A DNA stretch of 64,000 bases from Verrucomicrobiota bacterium (lineage in GTDB: Bacteria; Verrucomicrobiota; Verrucomicrobiia; Limisphaerales; J093), in NCBI GenBank assembly GCA_016716505.1, contig JADJWF010000011.1, forward strand, positions 558,001 to 622,000, in the 5' to 3' direction. A program made the translations under genes and the position numbers. The notes under the pieces are model-generated. The model ran no database searches. It was given only the letters and a program-made list of their open reading frames with translations, and was not told where the DNA came from. Positions 49,411 to 58,341 of this stretch are shown piece after piece. The first letter of the stretch is position 1. Every line of letters begins with the position of its first letter.

Positions 49411-50496
49411 TCACCGCCCCAGCGGGAGCGCAAGCTGGCGGGCGGCGATCTCCACCAGGCCGCTGACCCCCAGTCCCAGCAGGCGCAGCGGACGGTGGAC
49501 CAGGCGCTCCCGAGCGAGCAGCCAGCAGCCCAGGCGGTAAATGTCCCGCGCCTCGGTCACCACCTCCTCCAGCGAGAGCTGCCGCGTCAAGGTGGTGAAG
49601 TCGCCGTAGCGGACCTTGATCTGGACCGTGTGCGCCGCGAGTCGGCGCCGCGCGAGCCGGCCGGCGATCTCCTCCGCCTGCTCGCGCAGACATGCCCGGA
49701 GCGTGGGGCGGTCGGCGGTGTCGTGGAGAAAGGTGTTTTCCGCGCTGATGCTCTTGATGTCGTCGCCGAGGTGCAGCGGGCGGTCGTCCAGGCCGAGGGC
49801 ATAGCGCTTCAACTCCGGTCCCCACGATTCCAGCAGCGCGCGAAGGTCGCCGGGGTGATCCTGCAGATCGCCGACGGTGAGCAAGCCCGCCCGCTGCAGG
49901 ATGGCCTCGGTGGCCGGCCCCACGCCGTGCAATGCGCGCACGGGCAACGGCCTCAGGAACGCCACCTTTTCGGACTCGCGCACGAGCGTGAGACCATCGG
50001 GTTTGCGGAAATCACTGGCCAGTTTGGCGAGCAGTTTGTTCGGGGCGATGCCGATGGTGGCGGTCAGCCGCCGGCGTTCGCGAATGGCCGCCTTGATCCG
50101 CCGGGCGAGCGGTTCCGCGTTCGCGAGCGCCTCGTCGGCGGTGGCGCCAACGCATTGGGCCGAAATGTCCAGGTAGGCTTCGTCAATGGACACCGGTTCG
50201 ATGAGGTCGCCGGCGAACTCGCGCAGGATGGCCATGATCTCGCGCGACTCCGCCCGGTATGCGTCCAGACGCGGCCGCAGAAAAACGCCGCGCGGGCAAA
50301 GGCGTCCCGCCGTTACGCTGGGCATCGCCGAGCGGACGCCGAACTGGCGCGCCTCGTAACTCGCCGCACACACGACACCGCGCTGGTGGGGCGGCGCGCC
50401 CACGATCACCGGCCGTCCCCGGAGCGCGGGGTGGTCGCGCTGCTCGACGGACGCGAAGAAGGCGTCCATGTCCAAGTGGAGAATCACCCGGAACAT
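49411..50496 (-). CDS. dinB: DNA polymerase IV (Y-family translesion polymerase)
   Basis: A 361-residue Y-family polymerase. Catalytic motifs are ILHLDMDAFFASVEQ at the N-terminus, CAASYEARQFGVRSAMP in the fingers and EPVSIDEAYLDIS with the catalytic Asp-Glu. The tRNA-like thumb helix-hairpin-helix follows (PLPVRALHGVGPATEAILQR), then the little-finger domain (TFLHDTADRPTLRACLREQ). Length and motif order are typical of DinB. Start at 50496 overlaps the bioD stop by 13 bases, so the two are likely co-transcribed. Usually part of the SOS response; no LexA box is assigned here. Confidence 0.95.
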   Translation of the reverse strand: MFRVILHLDMDAFFASVEQRDHPALRGRPVIVGAPPHQRGVVCAASYEARQFGVRSAMPSVTAGRLCPRGVFLRPRLDAYRAESREIMAILREFAGDLIEPVSIDEAYLDISAQCVGATADEALANAEPLARRIKAAIRERRRLTATIGIAPNKLLAKLASDFRKPDGLTLVRESEKVAFLRPLPVRALHGVGPATEAILQRAGLLTVGDLQDHPGDLRALLESWGPELKRYALGLDDRPLHLGDDIKSISAENTFLHDTADRPTLRACLREQAEEIAGRLARRRLAAHTVQIKVRYGDFTTLTRQLSLEEVVTEARDIYRLGCWLLARERLVHRPLRLLGLGVSGLVEIAARQLALPLGR

Positions 50497-51200
50497 GGCG
50501 GGGGCGGCCCCAAGCCGCAGCCGACGGCCACCGCCCCCACCGTGCGAACCACCGCCGGATGGTTCAAGGCGGCAGCAGGGGCATGCGGCCGCGACAGCCG
50601 GGGCAAGTCATGGATACGGGCCGCGGGAAAGTGCTCGGCGAGCAAGGCCGCGTTGGAGACCGCGGCGCGGTCGGGTCGTGGCGGACGGACGAGCACCACC
50701 TGCGCCTGGGTCCGAGCCTTCGCGGGCAGTGCCTCGATTACCAGACGAACCTGATTCACCGCACCGAGGCGGTTGGAGGCCACGACGATCGGGCAGGCGC
50801 GGAGGCCCACAACAAGGTCGCGCGTGTCAAACCCTTCGCCCAGCGGACTCAGCAAACCGCCCGCGCCTTCGACAATGAGCACCTCAACCCGTTGCGCGAG
50901 GGCACGGCCACGGGCCAGGACGTCCTTCAGCAGGACCCGTCGCTTTTCAAGGCGCGCCGCGAGCACCGGCGCCAGCGGTGCAGCGAAGAACCACGGATTC
51001 ACTTCGTCGAGCGAAAGCTCCGCCCCGGCGGCGCGGCGCAGTTGCCCGGCATCTTCGCGACCGCCCGAACTGACCGGCTTGAAGACACCAACCTCCGTGC
51101 CCTGACGGCGCAGCCAGGTTGCCAGCAGGGCGGAGAAGACGGTCTTCCCCACTCCGGTGTCAGTGCCGGTGACGACGAGGATGGGGGCGGAGTGCCGCAC
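50484..51200 (-). CDS. bioD: Dethiobiotin synthetase
   Basis: Makes dethiobiotin from DAPA, CO2 and ATP, the step before BioB. The 238 residues show the P-loop VVTGTDTGVGKTVFSALLA, the substrate region GVFKPVSSGGREDAG and the LIVEGAGGLLSPLGEGFDT motif with the catalytic acid. PIVVASNRLGAVNQVRLVIEAL matches the family's nucleotide-base region. GTG start at 51200. Its 3' end overlaps dinB by 13 bases. bioB lies elsewhere in the window, so the biotin genes are dispersed. Confidence 0.93.
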   Translation of the reverse strand: MRHSAPILVVTGTDTGVGKTVFSALLATWLRRQGTEVGVFKPVSSGGREDAGQLRRAAGAELSLDEVNPWFFAAPLAPVLAARLEKRRVLLKDVLARGRALAQRVEVLIVEGAGGLLSPLGEGFDTRDLVVGLRACPIVVASNRLGAVNQVRLVIEALPAKARTQAQVVLVRPPRPDRAAVSNAALLAEHFPAARIHDLPRLSRPHAPAAALNHPAVVRTVGAVAVGCGLGPPPPCSG

Positions 51201-51310
51201 GGGCGCAGCATGGCATCGGCCGCGACGCCGCGAAAGCGCTGGTCAAGGTCTCGGGTTCGGCAGTCCTGGCCCTTATTTTGACCCGCGAACCGTAGCGTTT
51301 ATGGTGGCGC

Positions 51311-54103
51311 GTGGCGGCATTGGAGCTTCGATTTCAGCAAGGTGGAATTTGGTTGCCGCGGCTCGGTCTCTGGTTGGACGCCCATGAGCCGCAAACCGGT
51401 CCGGAGCGCGTCTTGGTCAGCCACGCGCACTCGGATCACACCGGGGCCCACCGCGAGGTCATCCTCACCGAGCCCACGGCGCACTTGATGCGCGCGCGGG
51501 TGAGCGGCGAGCGGCTTGAGCATGTCCTGCGTTTCGGCGAACCGCGGGATTTCGCGGGGCCGGAAGCCGCCTGGCGGCTCACGCTGCTGCCGGCCGGTCA
51601 CATCCTGGGCAGCGCCATGGCGCTCCTCGAGGCAGGCGGCCAGCGGCTGCTGTACACGGGCGACTTCAAGCTGCGGCCGGGGCGGTCCGCCGAGCCGTGT
51701 AATCCCTCGCTGGCCCGCGGCTGTGACGTGCTGGTGATGGAGACCACCTACGGCCGGCCGCAGTATCGCTTTCCTCCGCCGGAGGAGGTCGTCGCCGGGA
51801 TCGTCCGTTTCTGTCGTGAGGCGCTCGACAACGACGAGACGCCGGTGTTGCTCGGCTATTCGCTGGGCAAGAGTCAGGAGGTGCTGAGCGCGCTGGCGGA
51901 TGCCCGGCTGCCGTTTCAACTGCATTCCCAGGTGGCTCGGCTGACGCGCGTGTACGAGGCGCTGGGCCAACGCTTCCCCGTTTGGTCGGAACTCGTTCCC
52001 CCGGCTGCGGCCGGGCATGTCGTCGTCTGTCCGCCGGGAACGCTGACTCCGGCGCTCCGTCGCAGTCTCGGGCGGGTTCGCGTGGCAGTGTTGACCGGTT
52101 GGGCGATGGATCCGTCCTGCCGGTTTCGCTCCGGGGCGGACGCGGCGTTTCCGCTGAGCGACCACGCGGACTTTGACGACCTGCTCGCCTTCGTGCGGCG
52201 CGTTGAACCGCGACGCGTGCTGACGCTTCACGGCTTCGCGGCGGACTTTGCCGCCACGCTACGAGAGCGCGGCTTTGACGCCGCGGCGCTGAGTGAAAGC
52301 GAGCAGCTCGAGCTGGCGTTGCCAGCCGGATCGTTCGTCAGTGTTTCAGCGGGGTCCGCAGCCCACCAAGACCGCGCCGCTCGGGAAGTCCGGAAGCCCC
52401 GGCCCGCCCAGCCAAGCGAGGCTGCGGCGGCGAGCGTCGCCGCCAGTGCGACGACCACGCCGCACCAGCGACACTTCGCTGGGTTTGCCGAGACCTGTGC
52501 CGAGATTGCCGCGCTGCCGGGGAAGCTCGACAAAGTGCAACGACTTGCGGGCTACCTGGCGACGCTGGACGAAAGCGACCTTGAGAGGGCGACGGTTTGG
52601 TTCACCGGGCAACCGTTTGCCCCGCCGGAGGGCCGGGCGCTTCAGTTCGGCTGGTCGCAGTTGCGCACGGCGATCTGCCGGGTGGCGGGGATTTCAGAAG
52701 GCGACTTCCGGACCGTGTATCTCAAGCACAGCGACACCGGCGAGACAGTCCGGGAGCTCTTTCGCGACCGCGTGCCGCAGGGGCCGCCCGCAACGATCGC
52801 TGACGTCGCGGGCAAGTTCGCCGCCGTCGCGGCAGCGGCGGGCCCCTCGGCCAGGACGCCGTTGGTGGGGTCGCTGCTTGCACGGCTGAGCGCCATTGAA
52901 GCCAAGTTCCTCGTCAAGATCATTACGGGCGACCTGCGGATCGGGTTGAAAGAGGGCCTCGTGGAAGACGCGCTCGCGGTGGCCTTCGGCGTCCCGGTGG
53001 AGGAAGTCCGGCGCGCGAACCTGCTGCTGAGCCATCTGGGTGAGGTTGCCCTCCTGGCGCAGCGAAAGGCCCTCAGCGAGGCCGGCCTGCGGGTGTTCCG
53101 CCCGCTCAAGGTGATGTTGGCGTCACCGGAGCCGACGGCCCGCGCGGTGTGGAGTCGCATGCGAGCGGCCGCGCCGGAAGGAGTCGTGTGGCTGGAGGAT
53201 AAATACGACGGCATCCGGTGCCAGTTGCACAAACAGGCGGCGCGGGTGGCGCTGTTTTCCCGCGACGGCAAGGACATCACCGCGGCGTTTGCGGAACTGG
53301 CGGCGGCGGCGCGGAGATTGACGGCGGACGTGGTGATGGACGGCGAAATCGTGGCGATGCGTGGCGACCGGCCCCTGCCCTTCGCCGAGTTGCAGCGACG
53401 CCTCGGCCGCCGCGAGGCAGACCTGTTTTTCGGCAACGACATTCCGATTCGTTACGTCGCGTTCGATCTGCTCTGGCAGGCGGGAGAGACGTTGCTGGAA
53501 CTGCCCCTGTGTGAGCGACGGCGGCGGTTGGAGGCCCTGATTCCGGGCCCGCCCCTGGCACTGGCGCGAATCACGGAGGCGGCTTCAACCGCGGAAATCG
53601 AATCGGCCTTCGCGGCGGCCCGCGCCCGGGGCAACGAAGGCCTGATGGTGAAAGACCCGGCCAGTCCCTACACGCCCGGCCGGCGCGGGCTGGCGTGGTT
53701 GAAGCTCAAAAAGGCGCTGGCCACGCTCGACTGCGTGGTGGTGGGTGCCGAGTACGGTCACGGCAAACGCAAGGCGGTGTTGAGCGACTACACGTTCGCC
53801 GTCCGCGACGAGCGGGACGGGTCGCTCAAGGTCATCGGCAAAGCCTACTCGGGACTGACGGACGAGGAGATTGGCGCGTTGACCGCGCACTTCCTCGGGC
53901 GCGTGATTCGCCAGCGCGGCCGCTACCACGAGGTACAGCCGGACACCGTGCTGGAGATTGCATTCGACCGGATTCAGCCGAGCGACCGGCACGACAGCGG
54001 GCTCGCGCTGCGCTTTCCCCGCATCGCGCGGATTCGAACGGACAAAACGCTGGCTGACATTGACACGCTCGCAACCGCCCGCCGCCTGGCCGGGCTGGAT
54101 TGA
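51311..54103 (+). CDS. Fusion of ligase-associated DNA exonuclease (MBL fold) and ATP-dependent DNA ligase
   Basis: A 930-residue protein joining two repair enzymes usually encoded by adjacent genes. Residues 1-345 are a metallo-beta-lactamase/beta-CASP nuclease: VLVSHAHSDHTGAH (HxHxDH, 38-43), LTLLPAGHILGSAMALLE, YTGDFKLRPG, METTYGRPQYRFP and FPLSDHADFDDLL. After a Pro/Ala-rich linker (about 355-385), residues 390-930 form an ATP-dependent DNA ligase. Its adenylation lysine is Lys631 in WLEDKYDGIRCQLH, with MDGEIVAMRG, RYVAFDLLW, GNEGLMVKDP and LAWLKLKKAL as later motifs. Start is GTG. No Lhr helicase or PdeM neighbour is seen. Confidence 0.93.
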   Translation: MAALELRFQQGGIWLPRLGLWLDAHEPQTGPERVLVSHAHSDHTGAHREVILTEPTAHLMRARVSGERLEHVLRFGEPRDFAGPEAAWRLTLLPAGHILGSAMALLEAGGQRLLYTGDFKLRPGRSAEPCNPSLARGCDVLVMETTYGRPQYRFPPPEEVVAGIVRFCREALDNDETPVLLGYSLGKSQEVLSALADARLPFQLHSQVARLTRVYEALGQRFPVWSELVPPAAAGHVVVCPPGTLTPALRRSLGRVRVAVLTGWAMDPSCRFRSGADAAFPLSDHADFDDLLAFVRRVEPRRVLTLHGFAADFAATLRERGFDAAALSESEQLELALPAGSFVSVSAGSAAHQDRAAREVRKPRPAQPSEAAAASVAASATTTPHQRHFAGFAETCAEIAALPGKLDKVQRLAGYLATLDESDLERATVWFTGQPFAPPEGRALQFGWSQLRTAICRVAGISEGDFRTVYLKHSDTGETVRELFRDRVPQGPPATIADVAGKFAAVAAAAGPSARTPLVGSLLARLSAIEAKFLVKIITGDLRIGLKEGLVEDALAVAFGVPVEEVRRANLLLSHLGEVALLAQRKALSEAGLRVFRPLKVMLASPEPTARAVWSRMRAAAPEGVVWLEDKYDGIRCQLHKQAARVALFSRDGKDITAAFAELAAAARRLTADVVMDGEIVAMRGDRPLPFAELQRRLGRREADLFFGNDIPIRYVAFDLLWQAGETLLELPLCERRRRLEALIPGPPLALARITEAASTAEIESAFAAARARGNEGLMVKDPASPYTPGRRGLAWLKLKKALATLDCVVVGAEYGHGKRKAVLSDYTFAVRDERDGSLKVIGKAYSGLTDEEIGALTAHFLGRVIRQRGRYHEVQPDTVLEIAFDRIQPSDRHDSGLALRFPRIARIRTDKTLADIDTLATARRLAGLD

Positions 54104-54192
54104 CCGGCTGGGGTTGGCTCCGTAGCTTGCCGCCGTGATCAACCGGAACCAATCGGCGGACTGCCCCCCGCCGGACGAAAGAACGACCGCGT

Positions 54193-55548
54193 ATGAGTGA
54201 CTCGACGACTCCTTTTCTCGGCGGCGTGGTGGAAGGATTTTACGGCCGCCCCTGGAATCCCGGCCAGCGCCGGCAGCTCTTTGCCTGGCTCAAAGCCGCC
54301 GGTCTGAACGCCTACATGTACGCGCCGAAGGACGACATCAAACACCGGGCGCTCTGGCGCGAGCCGTACGAGGGCCCGGAGGTGGAGGAACTCCGCGCGC
54401 TGATTCGGGACTGCACGGCGGCGGGCCTGCAGTTCATTTACGCGTTGTCGCCGGGGCTGGATATCCGGTTCAGCAACCCGGCCGACCGCGAGGCGCTCAA
54501 GGCCAAGCTGGCCCAGGTTCACGGGCTCGGCGCGCCGCATTTCGCGGTGCTGTGGGACGACATCCCGGAGCGGCTCAGCGAGGAGGATGCGCGCGAGTTC
54601 GGCACGCCGGCCGCGGCCCAATGCGCGGCCACGAACGACGCCTTCACGCACGTTCGCCAGCTCAGTCCGACAGCGCGCGTGCTTTTCTGTCCGACGATCT
54701 ACTGCGGACGCTTCGCCGATCACAAGGTCTCCGCGAACGAGTACTTACGGCTCGTCGGCGAGAAGTTGGCCGCCGAGATTGACGTGTTGTGGACCGGACC
54801 GGAGATCATCTCCGAGACGATCCCACTGGAGAGCATCCGCGAATTGCGCGGCGTGATCCGACGACGGCCGCTGATCTGGGACAATCTGCATGCCAACGAC
54901 TACGACATGCGACGCCTCTATCTGGGCCCGTACTCGGGGCGGACGCTGGAATTGCGGGACGAGCTGGCGGGCATCCTGCTCAACCCGAACTGCCAGTTCG
55001 AGGCCAACTTCGTGGGGATCCGGACGCTTGGGGCGTACGTGAATGCGCGGCACTCCTACTCGCCCCGCGCGGCCTACCTGGAAGCCACCGAGGCGTGGCT
55101 GCCCGAATTCAAGAGCCGCGGGCGCGCCACCATGAGTCTCGCCGATGTGCGGTTGATGGGCGACCTGTACTACCTGCCCACGGAGCAGGGGGAGCGGGCC
55201 CAGCAGTTTCTGGATGATTTGCGGGCGCTGGTGCGTACGCCGCCCAACAGTTGGGGTGAGGCCCTGGCGCGCTGCGAGCAGACCGGCCGCGAGATCGCCG
55301 CGCTGTACGAGAAGATCACCGAGCTGTCCAACCGCGATCTATGCTATGCGCTGTACGCCCACCTGTGGGAAATCAAGGAAACCGTCCAACTCTGCGGCGC
55401 ATGGTTGCGCTGGCGGCGGGAGAATCCCGCCACAACAGATCGGTTTGCCTCTGGTGAGTTTCGCAACCGCATCTGGCGCGGCGGTCCGGCGGCCATCATT
55501 GATCGCCTCCTGACCATTGACGATGAAGGACGGTTCATCCCGAACTGA
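54193..55548 (+). CDS. GH84 beta-N-acetylglucosaminidase (O-GlcNAcase-like), cytoplasmic
   Basis: A 451-residue enzyme matching GH84 catalytic domains, including human OGA. The N-terminus LGGVVEGFYGRPWNPGQR is the strand 1 signature, NAYMYAPKDDIKHR is the substrate-binding Lys/Asp region, and VLWDDIPERLSEED carries the two adjacent catalytic Asp residues (122 and 123) used in substrate-assisted catalysis. PLIWDNLHANDYDMRRL and FVGIRTLGAYVNARHSY complete the active site. There is no signal peptide, so it acts inside the cell. The downstream sulfatase gene overlaps it, suggesting joint action on amino-sugar glycans. Confidence 0.93.
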   Translation: MSDSTTPFLGGVVEGFYGRPWNPGQRRQLFAWLKAAGLNAYMYAPKDDIKHRALWREPYEGPEVEELRALIRDCTAAGLQFIYALSPGLDIRFSNPADREALKAKLAQVHGLGAPHFAVLWDDIPERLSEEDAREFGTPAAAQCAATNDAFTHVRQLSPTARVLFCPTIYCGRFADHKVSANEYLRLVGEKLAAEIDVLWTGPEIISETIPLESIRELRGVIRRRPLIWDNLHANDYDMRRLYLGPYSGRTLELRDELAGILLNPNCQFEANFVGIRTLGAYVNARHSYSPRAAYLEATEAWLPEFKSRGRATMSLADVRLMGDLYYLPTEQGERAQQFLDDLRALVRTPPNSWGEALARCEQTGREIAALYEKITELSNRDLCYALYAHLWEIKETVQLCGAWLRWRRENPATTDRFASGEFRNRIWRGGPAAIIDRLLTIDDEGRFIPN

Positions 55549-56908
55549 GCGGCGCCGCCCGGTCCGGCGCGACGGTCGCGAAGCAGGCGGCACCGTCCGC
55601 AGGGCGGGTTGGCTGGCCGCGCTGGCGCTGGCGATGGCCGTCACGTCAGCGGTGCCCGTGGCGGCGGCGGTCCGAACCGCGCCGCCCAACCTCCTGCTGA
55701 TCATCTCGGACGACCACGCGTGGACCGACTACGGGTTCATGGGGCATCCCCACATTCGCACGCCCCGACTGGACGGGCTGGCGGCGGAATCGCTCTGTTT
55801 CACGCGGGGCTACGTGCCAACGAGCCTTTGCAACCCCAGTCTGGCTTCGATCATCACCGGACGGTTTCCGCATCAGCATCGCATCGTTTGCAACGACCCG
55901 CCGCGGCCGGCCGGGATGACCGGGCCCGAGTATTACGCCAGCCCCGAGTTCCGGGCGGGACGCGAGAGGCTCGCGTCCTTTCTGGAGGCCGTGCCCACGC
56001 TGCCGCGGCGGTTGCGCGAGCGCGGTTACCTCAGTTTCCAGAGCGGCAAGTGGTGGCAGAATGATTTCTCGCGTGGCGGCTTCACTCACGGAATGACCCG
56101 GGGCGAGCGCCACGGTGACGAGGGGCTTGAGATCGGGCGCAAGACGCTGCGGCCGGTGTTCGATTTCATCGCGGAAGCCACCCGGGCAGGACGACCGTGG
56201 TTCGTCTGGTATGCGCCCATGATGCCGCACGACCCGCACACGCCACCGGAGCGCCTGCTCGCAAGGTACCGTCCGTTGACGAACTCGATCCACGTCGCGC
56301 GCTACTGGGCGATGGTGGAATGGTTCGACGAGACCTGCGGACAACTGCTGGACTTCCTGGATGAACGCGGCCTGACGCGCGACACGCTGGTGGCCTATGT
56401 CGCCGACAATGGTTGGTTCACCGACCCCGACACCGGCCGCTTTGCGCCCAAATCCAAACGCTCGCCCTACGACGGCGGGCTGCGCACCCCCATCCTGCTG
56501 CGCCAGCCGGGCCGAATTGCGCCACGCCAGGACACCACGCCGGTCAGCAGCGTGGATTTGATGCCGACGCTGCTCCGGGCGGCGGGAGTGTCACCCCCGG
56601 CGGATCTGCCGGGAGTGAATTTGCTGGATCGTCGTGCGGTGCGGGCGCGACGGGCCGTTTTTGGCGCGTGTTTTGCCCACGACGGGGCGGATCTGGATGA
56701 TCCCGCGTCCGGGCTTCGCTGGCGCTGGCTGGTGGCGGGTGAGTGGAAGCTGATCGCGCCGGCCGCGTGGAATGAACCCGCAGGCGAGGTCGAGTTGTAC
56801 CACCTGGGGCGTGACCCGTTCGAGACCCGCAACTTGGCGGCGACTGAGGCGCGCCGCGTGCGGCAGCTTCAGCGGCAACTCGACGCCTGGTGGCGGCCCC
56901 GGCGTTGA
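55523..56908 (+). CDS. Exported sulfatase with non-canonical active-site motif
   Basis: A 461-residue arylsulfatase-family protein. The N-terminus carries an arginine-rich region and a signal or anchor (AGWLAALALAMAVTSAVPVAAA). LLLIISDDHAWTDYG holds the metal-binding Asp pair. The formylglycine site reads SLCNPSLASIITGRFPHQH: Cys103 is in place, but the Arg of the usual CxPSR motif is Leu. Later motifs are LSFQSGKWWQND, FVWYAPMMPHDPHTPP and VAYVADNGWFTDP. The ATG at 55523 overlaps the GH84 gene by 26 bases; a TTG at 55517 is possible. Likely removes sulfate from a glycan before glycosidase action. Confidence 0.9.
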   Translation: MKDGSSRTERRRPVRRDGREAGGTVRRAGWLAALALAMAVTSAVPVAAAVRTAPPNLLLIISDDHAWTDYGFMGHPHIRTPRLDGLAAESLCFTRGYVPTSLCNPSLASIITGRFPHQHRIVCNDPPRPAGMTGPEYYASPEFRAGRERLASFLEAVPTLPRRLRERGYLSFQSGKWWQNDFSRGGFTHGMTRGERHGDEGLEIGRKTLRPVFDFIAEATRAGRPWFVWYAPMMPHDPHTPPERLLARYRPLTNSIHVARYWAMVEWFDETCGQLLDFLDERGLTRDTLVAYVADNGWFTDPDTGRFAPKSKRSPYDGGLRTPILLRQPGRIAPRQDTTPVSSVDLMPTLLRAAGVSPPADLPGVNLLDRRAVRARRAVFGACFAHDGADLDDPASGLRWRWLVAGEWKLIAPAAWNEPAGEVELYHLGRDPFETRNLAATEARRVRQLQRQLDAWWRPRR

Positions 56909-57036
56909 TCGGCGCGCCGCCGATTCCGCCGTTGACGCTTCGCCGGCGTTCCTTCCAGTATCTTTTCGCCGACTGGAGGCGGCCCTTCTTCACTTCCGAG
57001 CCGGCATTTTACTGGGAACCTGAACTTGGAGAACGC

Positions 57037-58263
57037 ATGAAACTCGATACGCTTTATTCAGACCTCACGATCAAGACCGGAGCCAAGATGGCTTTGGTCG
57101 TCCTGGATGGCTTGGGCGATCTGGCCACGAAGGCCCAGGGCGAAGTCACCCCCCTCGAAGCCGCCAAGACCCCGAATCTCGACGCGCTGGTGGCGGAAGG
57201 CTGTGCCCAGGGGCGCATGATTCCCGTGGCCCCCGGCATCACGCCGGGCAGTGGTCCCGGTCATCTGGCGCTGTTCGGTTACGACCCGCTCGAGTTTCAG
57301 GTCGGTCGCGGCGTGATCGAAGCGTTGGGGCTGGGTTTCTCGCTGAAGGCCGGCGACGTGGCGATCCGCGCCAACTTTTGCACCCTCAACGCCGAGGGCA
57401 TCGTCACCGACCGCCGCGCGGGCCGCATCCCGACCGAGACGTGCCAACGCCTGTGCGCGCTGCTGGCCAGCAAGATCAAGAAGCTGGGCACCACGGAGGT
57501 TCACATCGTCCCTGGCAAGGAGCACCGGTTTGTGATCGTGTTGCGCGGAGCCGGGCTGGAAGGACCGTTGACCGACACCGATCCGAATCGGGAGGGTCTG
57601 CCCATCAGCACCGCCCAGCCGACCGATCCCAAGAGCGCCAAGCAGAAGAAGGTCGCGAAGCTCATCGCCGACCTTTACAAGACCGCCCTGCCGCTGCTGG
57701 CCAAGGAGAAGGCGGCCAACGGCTTCCTGCTGCGCGGCATCGCGCATCAGCCGGACATCCCGACGTTTGAAGAACGCTATCAGCTTAAGGCCGCGTGTCT
57801 GGCGGTGTACCCGATGTACAAGGGCCTCGCCCAACTCGTGGGCATGACGAAGATCGAGGGACCGACCACGATCAAGGAGCAATTCGAGCGGTACGCGGCG
57901 GAGTACGGCAACTACGACTTCTTTTTCATCCACTTCAAGTACACGGACAAGTACGGGGAGGACGGCAACTTCGAAGCCAAGAAGCAGGCCATCGAGGAGT
58001 TCGACGCCGCACTGCCGATTCTCCTGGGCAAGCGGCCGGATGTGCTGGCGATCACGGGCGACCACTCGACGCCCTGCGTCGTGAAGGGCCATTCGTGGCA
58101 TCCGCAGCCCGTGCTGCTCCACTCGAAGTTCAGCGGCTCGGACAAGCTGGACCGCTTCACCGAAACCGGCGCGAACCTCGGCTCCCTTGGCGTTTTTGAG
58201 GCCAAGTACCTTATCCGGTTGATGCAGGCCAACGCCCGCATGTTCGACAAGTTCGGCGCTTGA
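57037..58263 (+). CDS. apgM: 2,3-bisphosphoglycerate-independent phosphoglycerate mutase, archaeal type
   Basis: A 408-residue member of the alkaline-phosphatase superfamily that interconverts 3- and 2-phosphoglycerate. Motifs: MALVVLDGLGDLATKAQGEV (metal Asp), TPGSGPGHLALFGYDP (nucleophile Ser region), VGRGVIEALGLGF, HRFVIVLRGAGLEGPLTDTD, FFIHFKYTDKYGEDG and LAITGDHSTPCVVKGHSWHP. This is the ApgM form typical of archaea and scattered bacteria rather than GpmI. GGAG lies 6 bases before the ATG. An in-frame extension upstream (56890) lacks similarity and is rejected. Confidence 0.95.
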   Translation: MKLDTLYSDLTIKTGAKMALVVLDGLGDLATKAQGEVTPLEAAKTPNLDALVAEGCAQGRMIPVAPGITPGSGPGHLALFGYDPLEFQVGRGVIEALGLGFSLKAGDVAIRANFCTLNAEGIVTDRRAGRIPTETCQRLCALLASKIKKLGTTEVHIVPGKEHRFVIVLRGAGLEGPLTDTDPNREGLPISTAQPTDPKSAKQKKVAKLIADLYKTALPLLAKEKAANGFLLRGIAHQPDIPTFEERYQLKAACLAVYPMYKGLAQLVGMTKIEGPTTIKEQFERYAAEYGNYDFFFIHFKYTDKYGEDGNFEAKKQAIEEFDAALPILLGKRPDVLAITGDHSTPCVVKGHSWHPQPVLLHSKFSGSDKLDRFTETGANLGSLGVFEAKYLIRLMQANARMFDKFGA

Positions 58264-58341
58264 TCGGCGCGCTCCTGGGTGCGGGCCGGGTCAGCCGGCC
58301 CGGCCTGCGCTCCCGGCATCGCCACACGTCTCCCGACCCCG

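Noticed and set aside
47395..50754. 1119-codon plus-strand frame
   Set aside because: Runs antisense through coaB, the pectate-lyase-like gene and dinB, all clearly coding on the minus strand.
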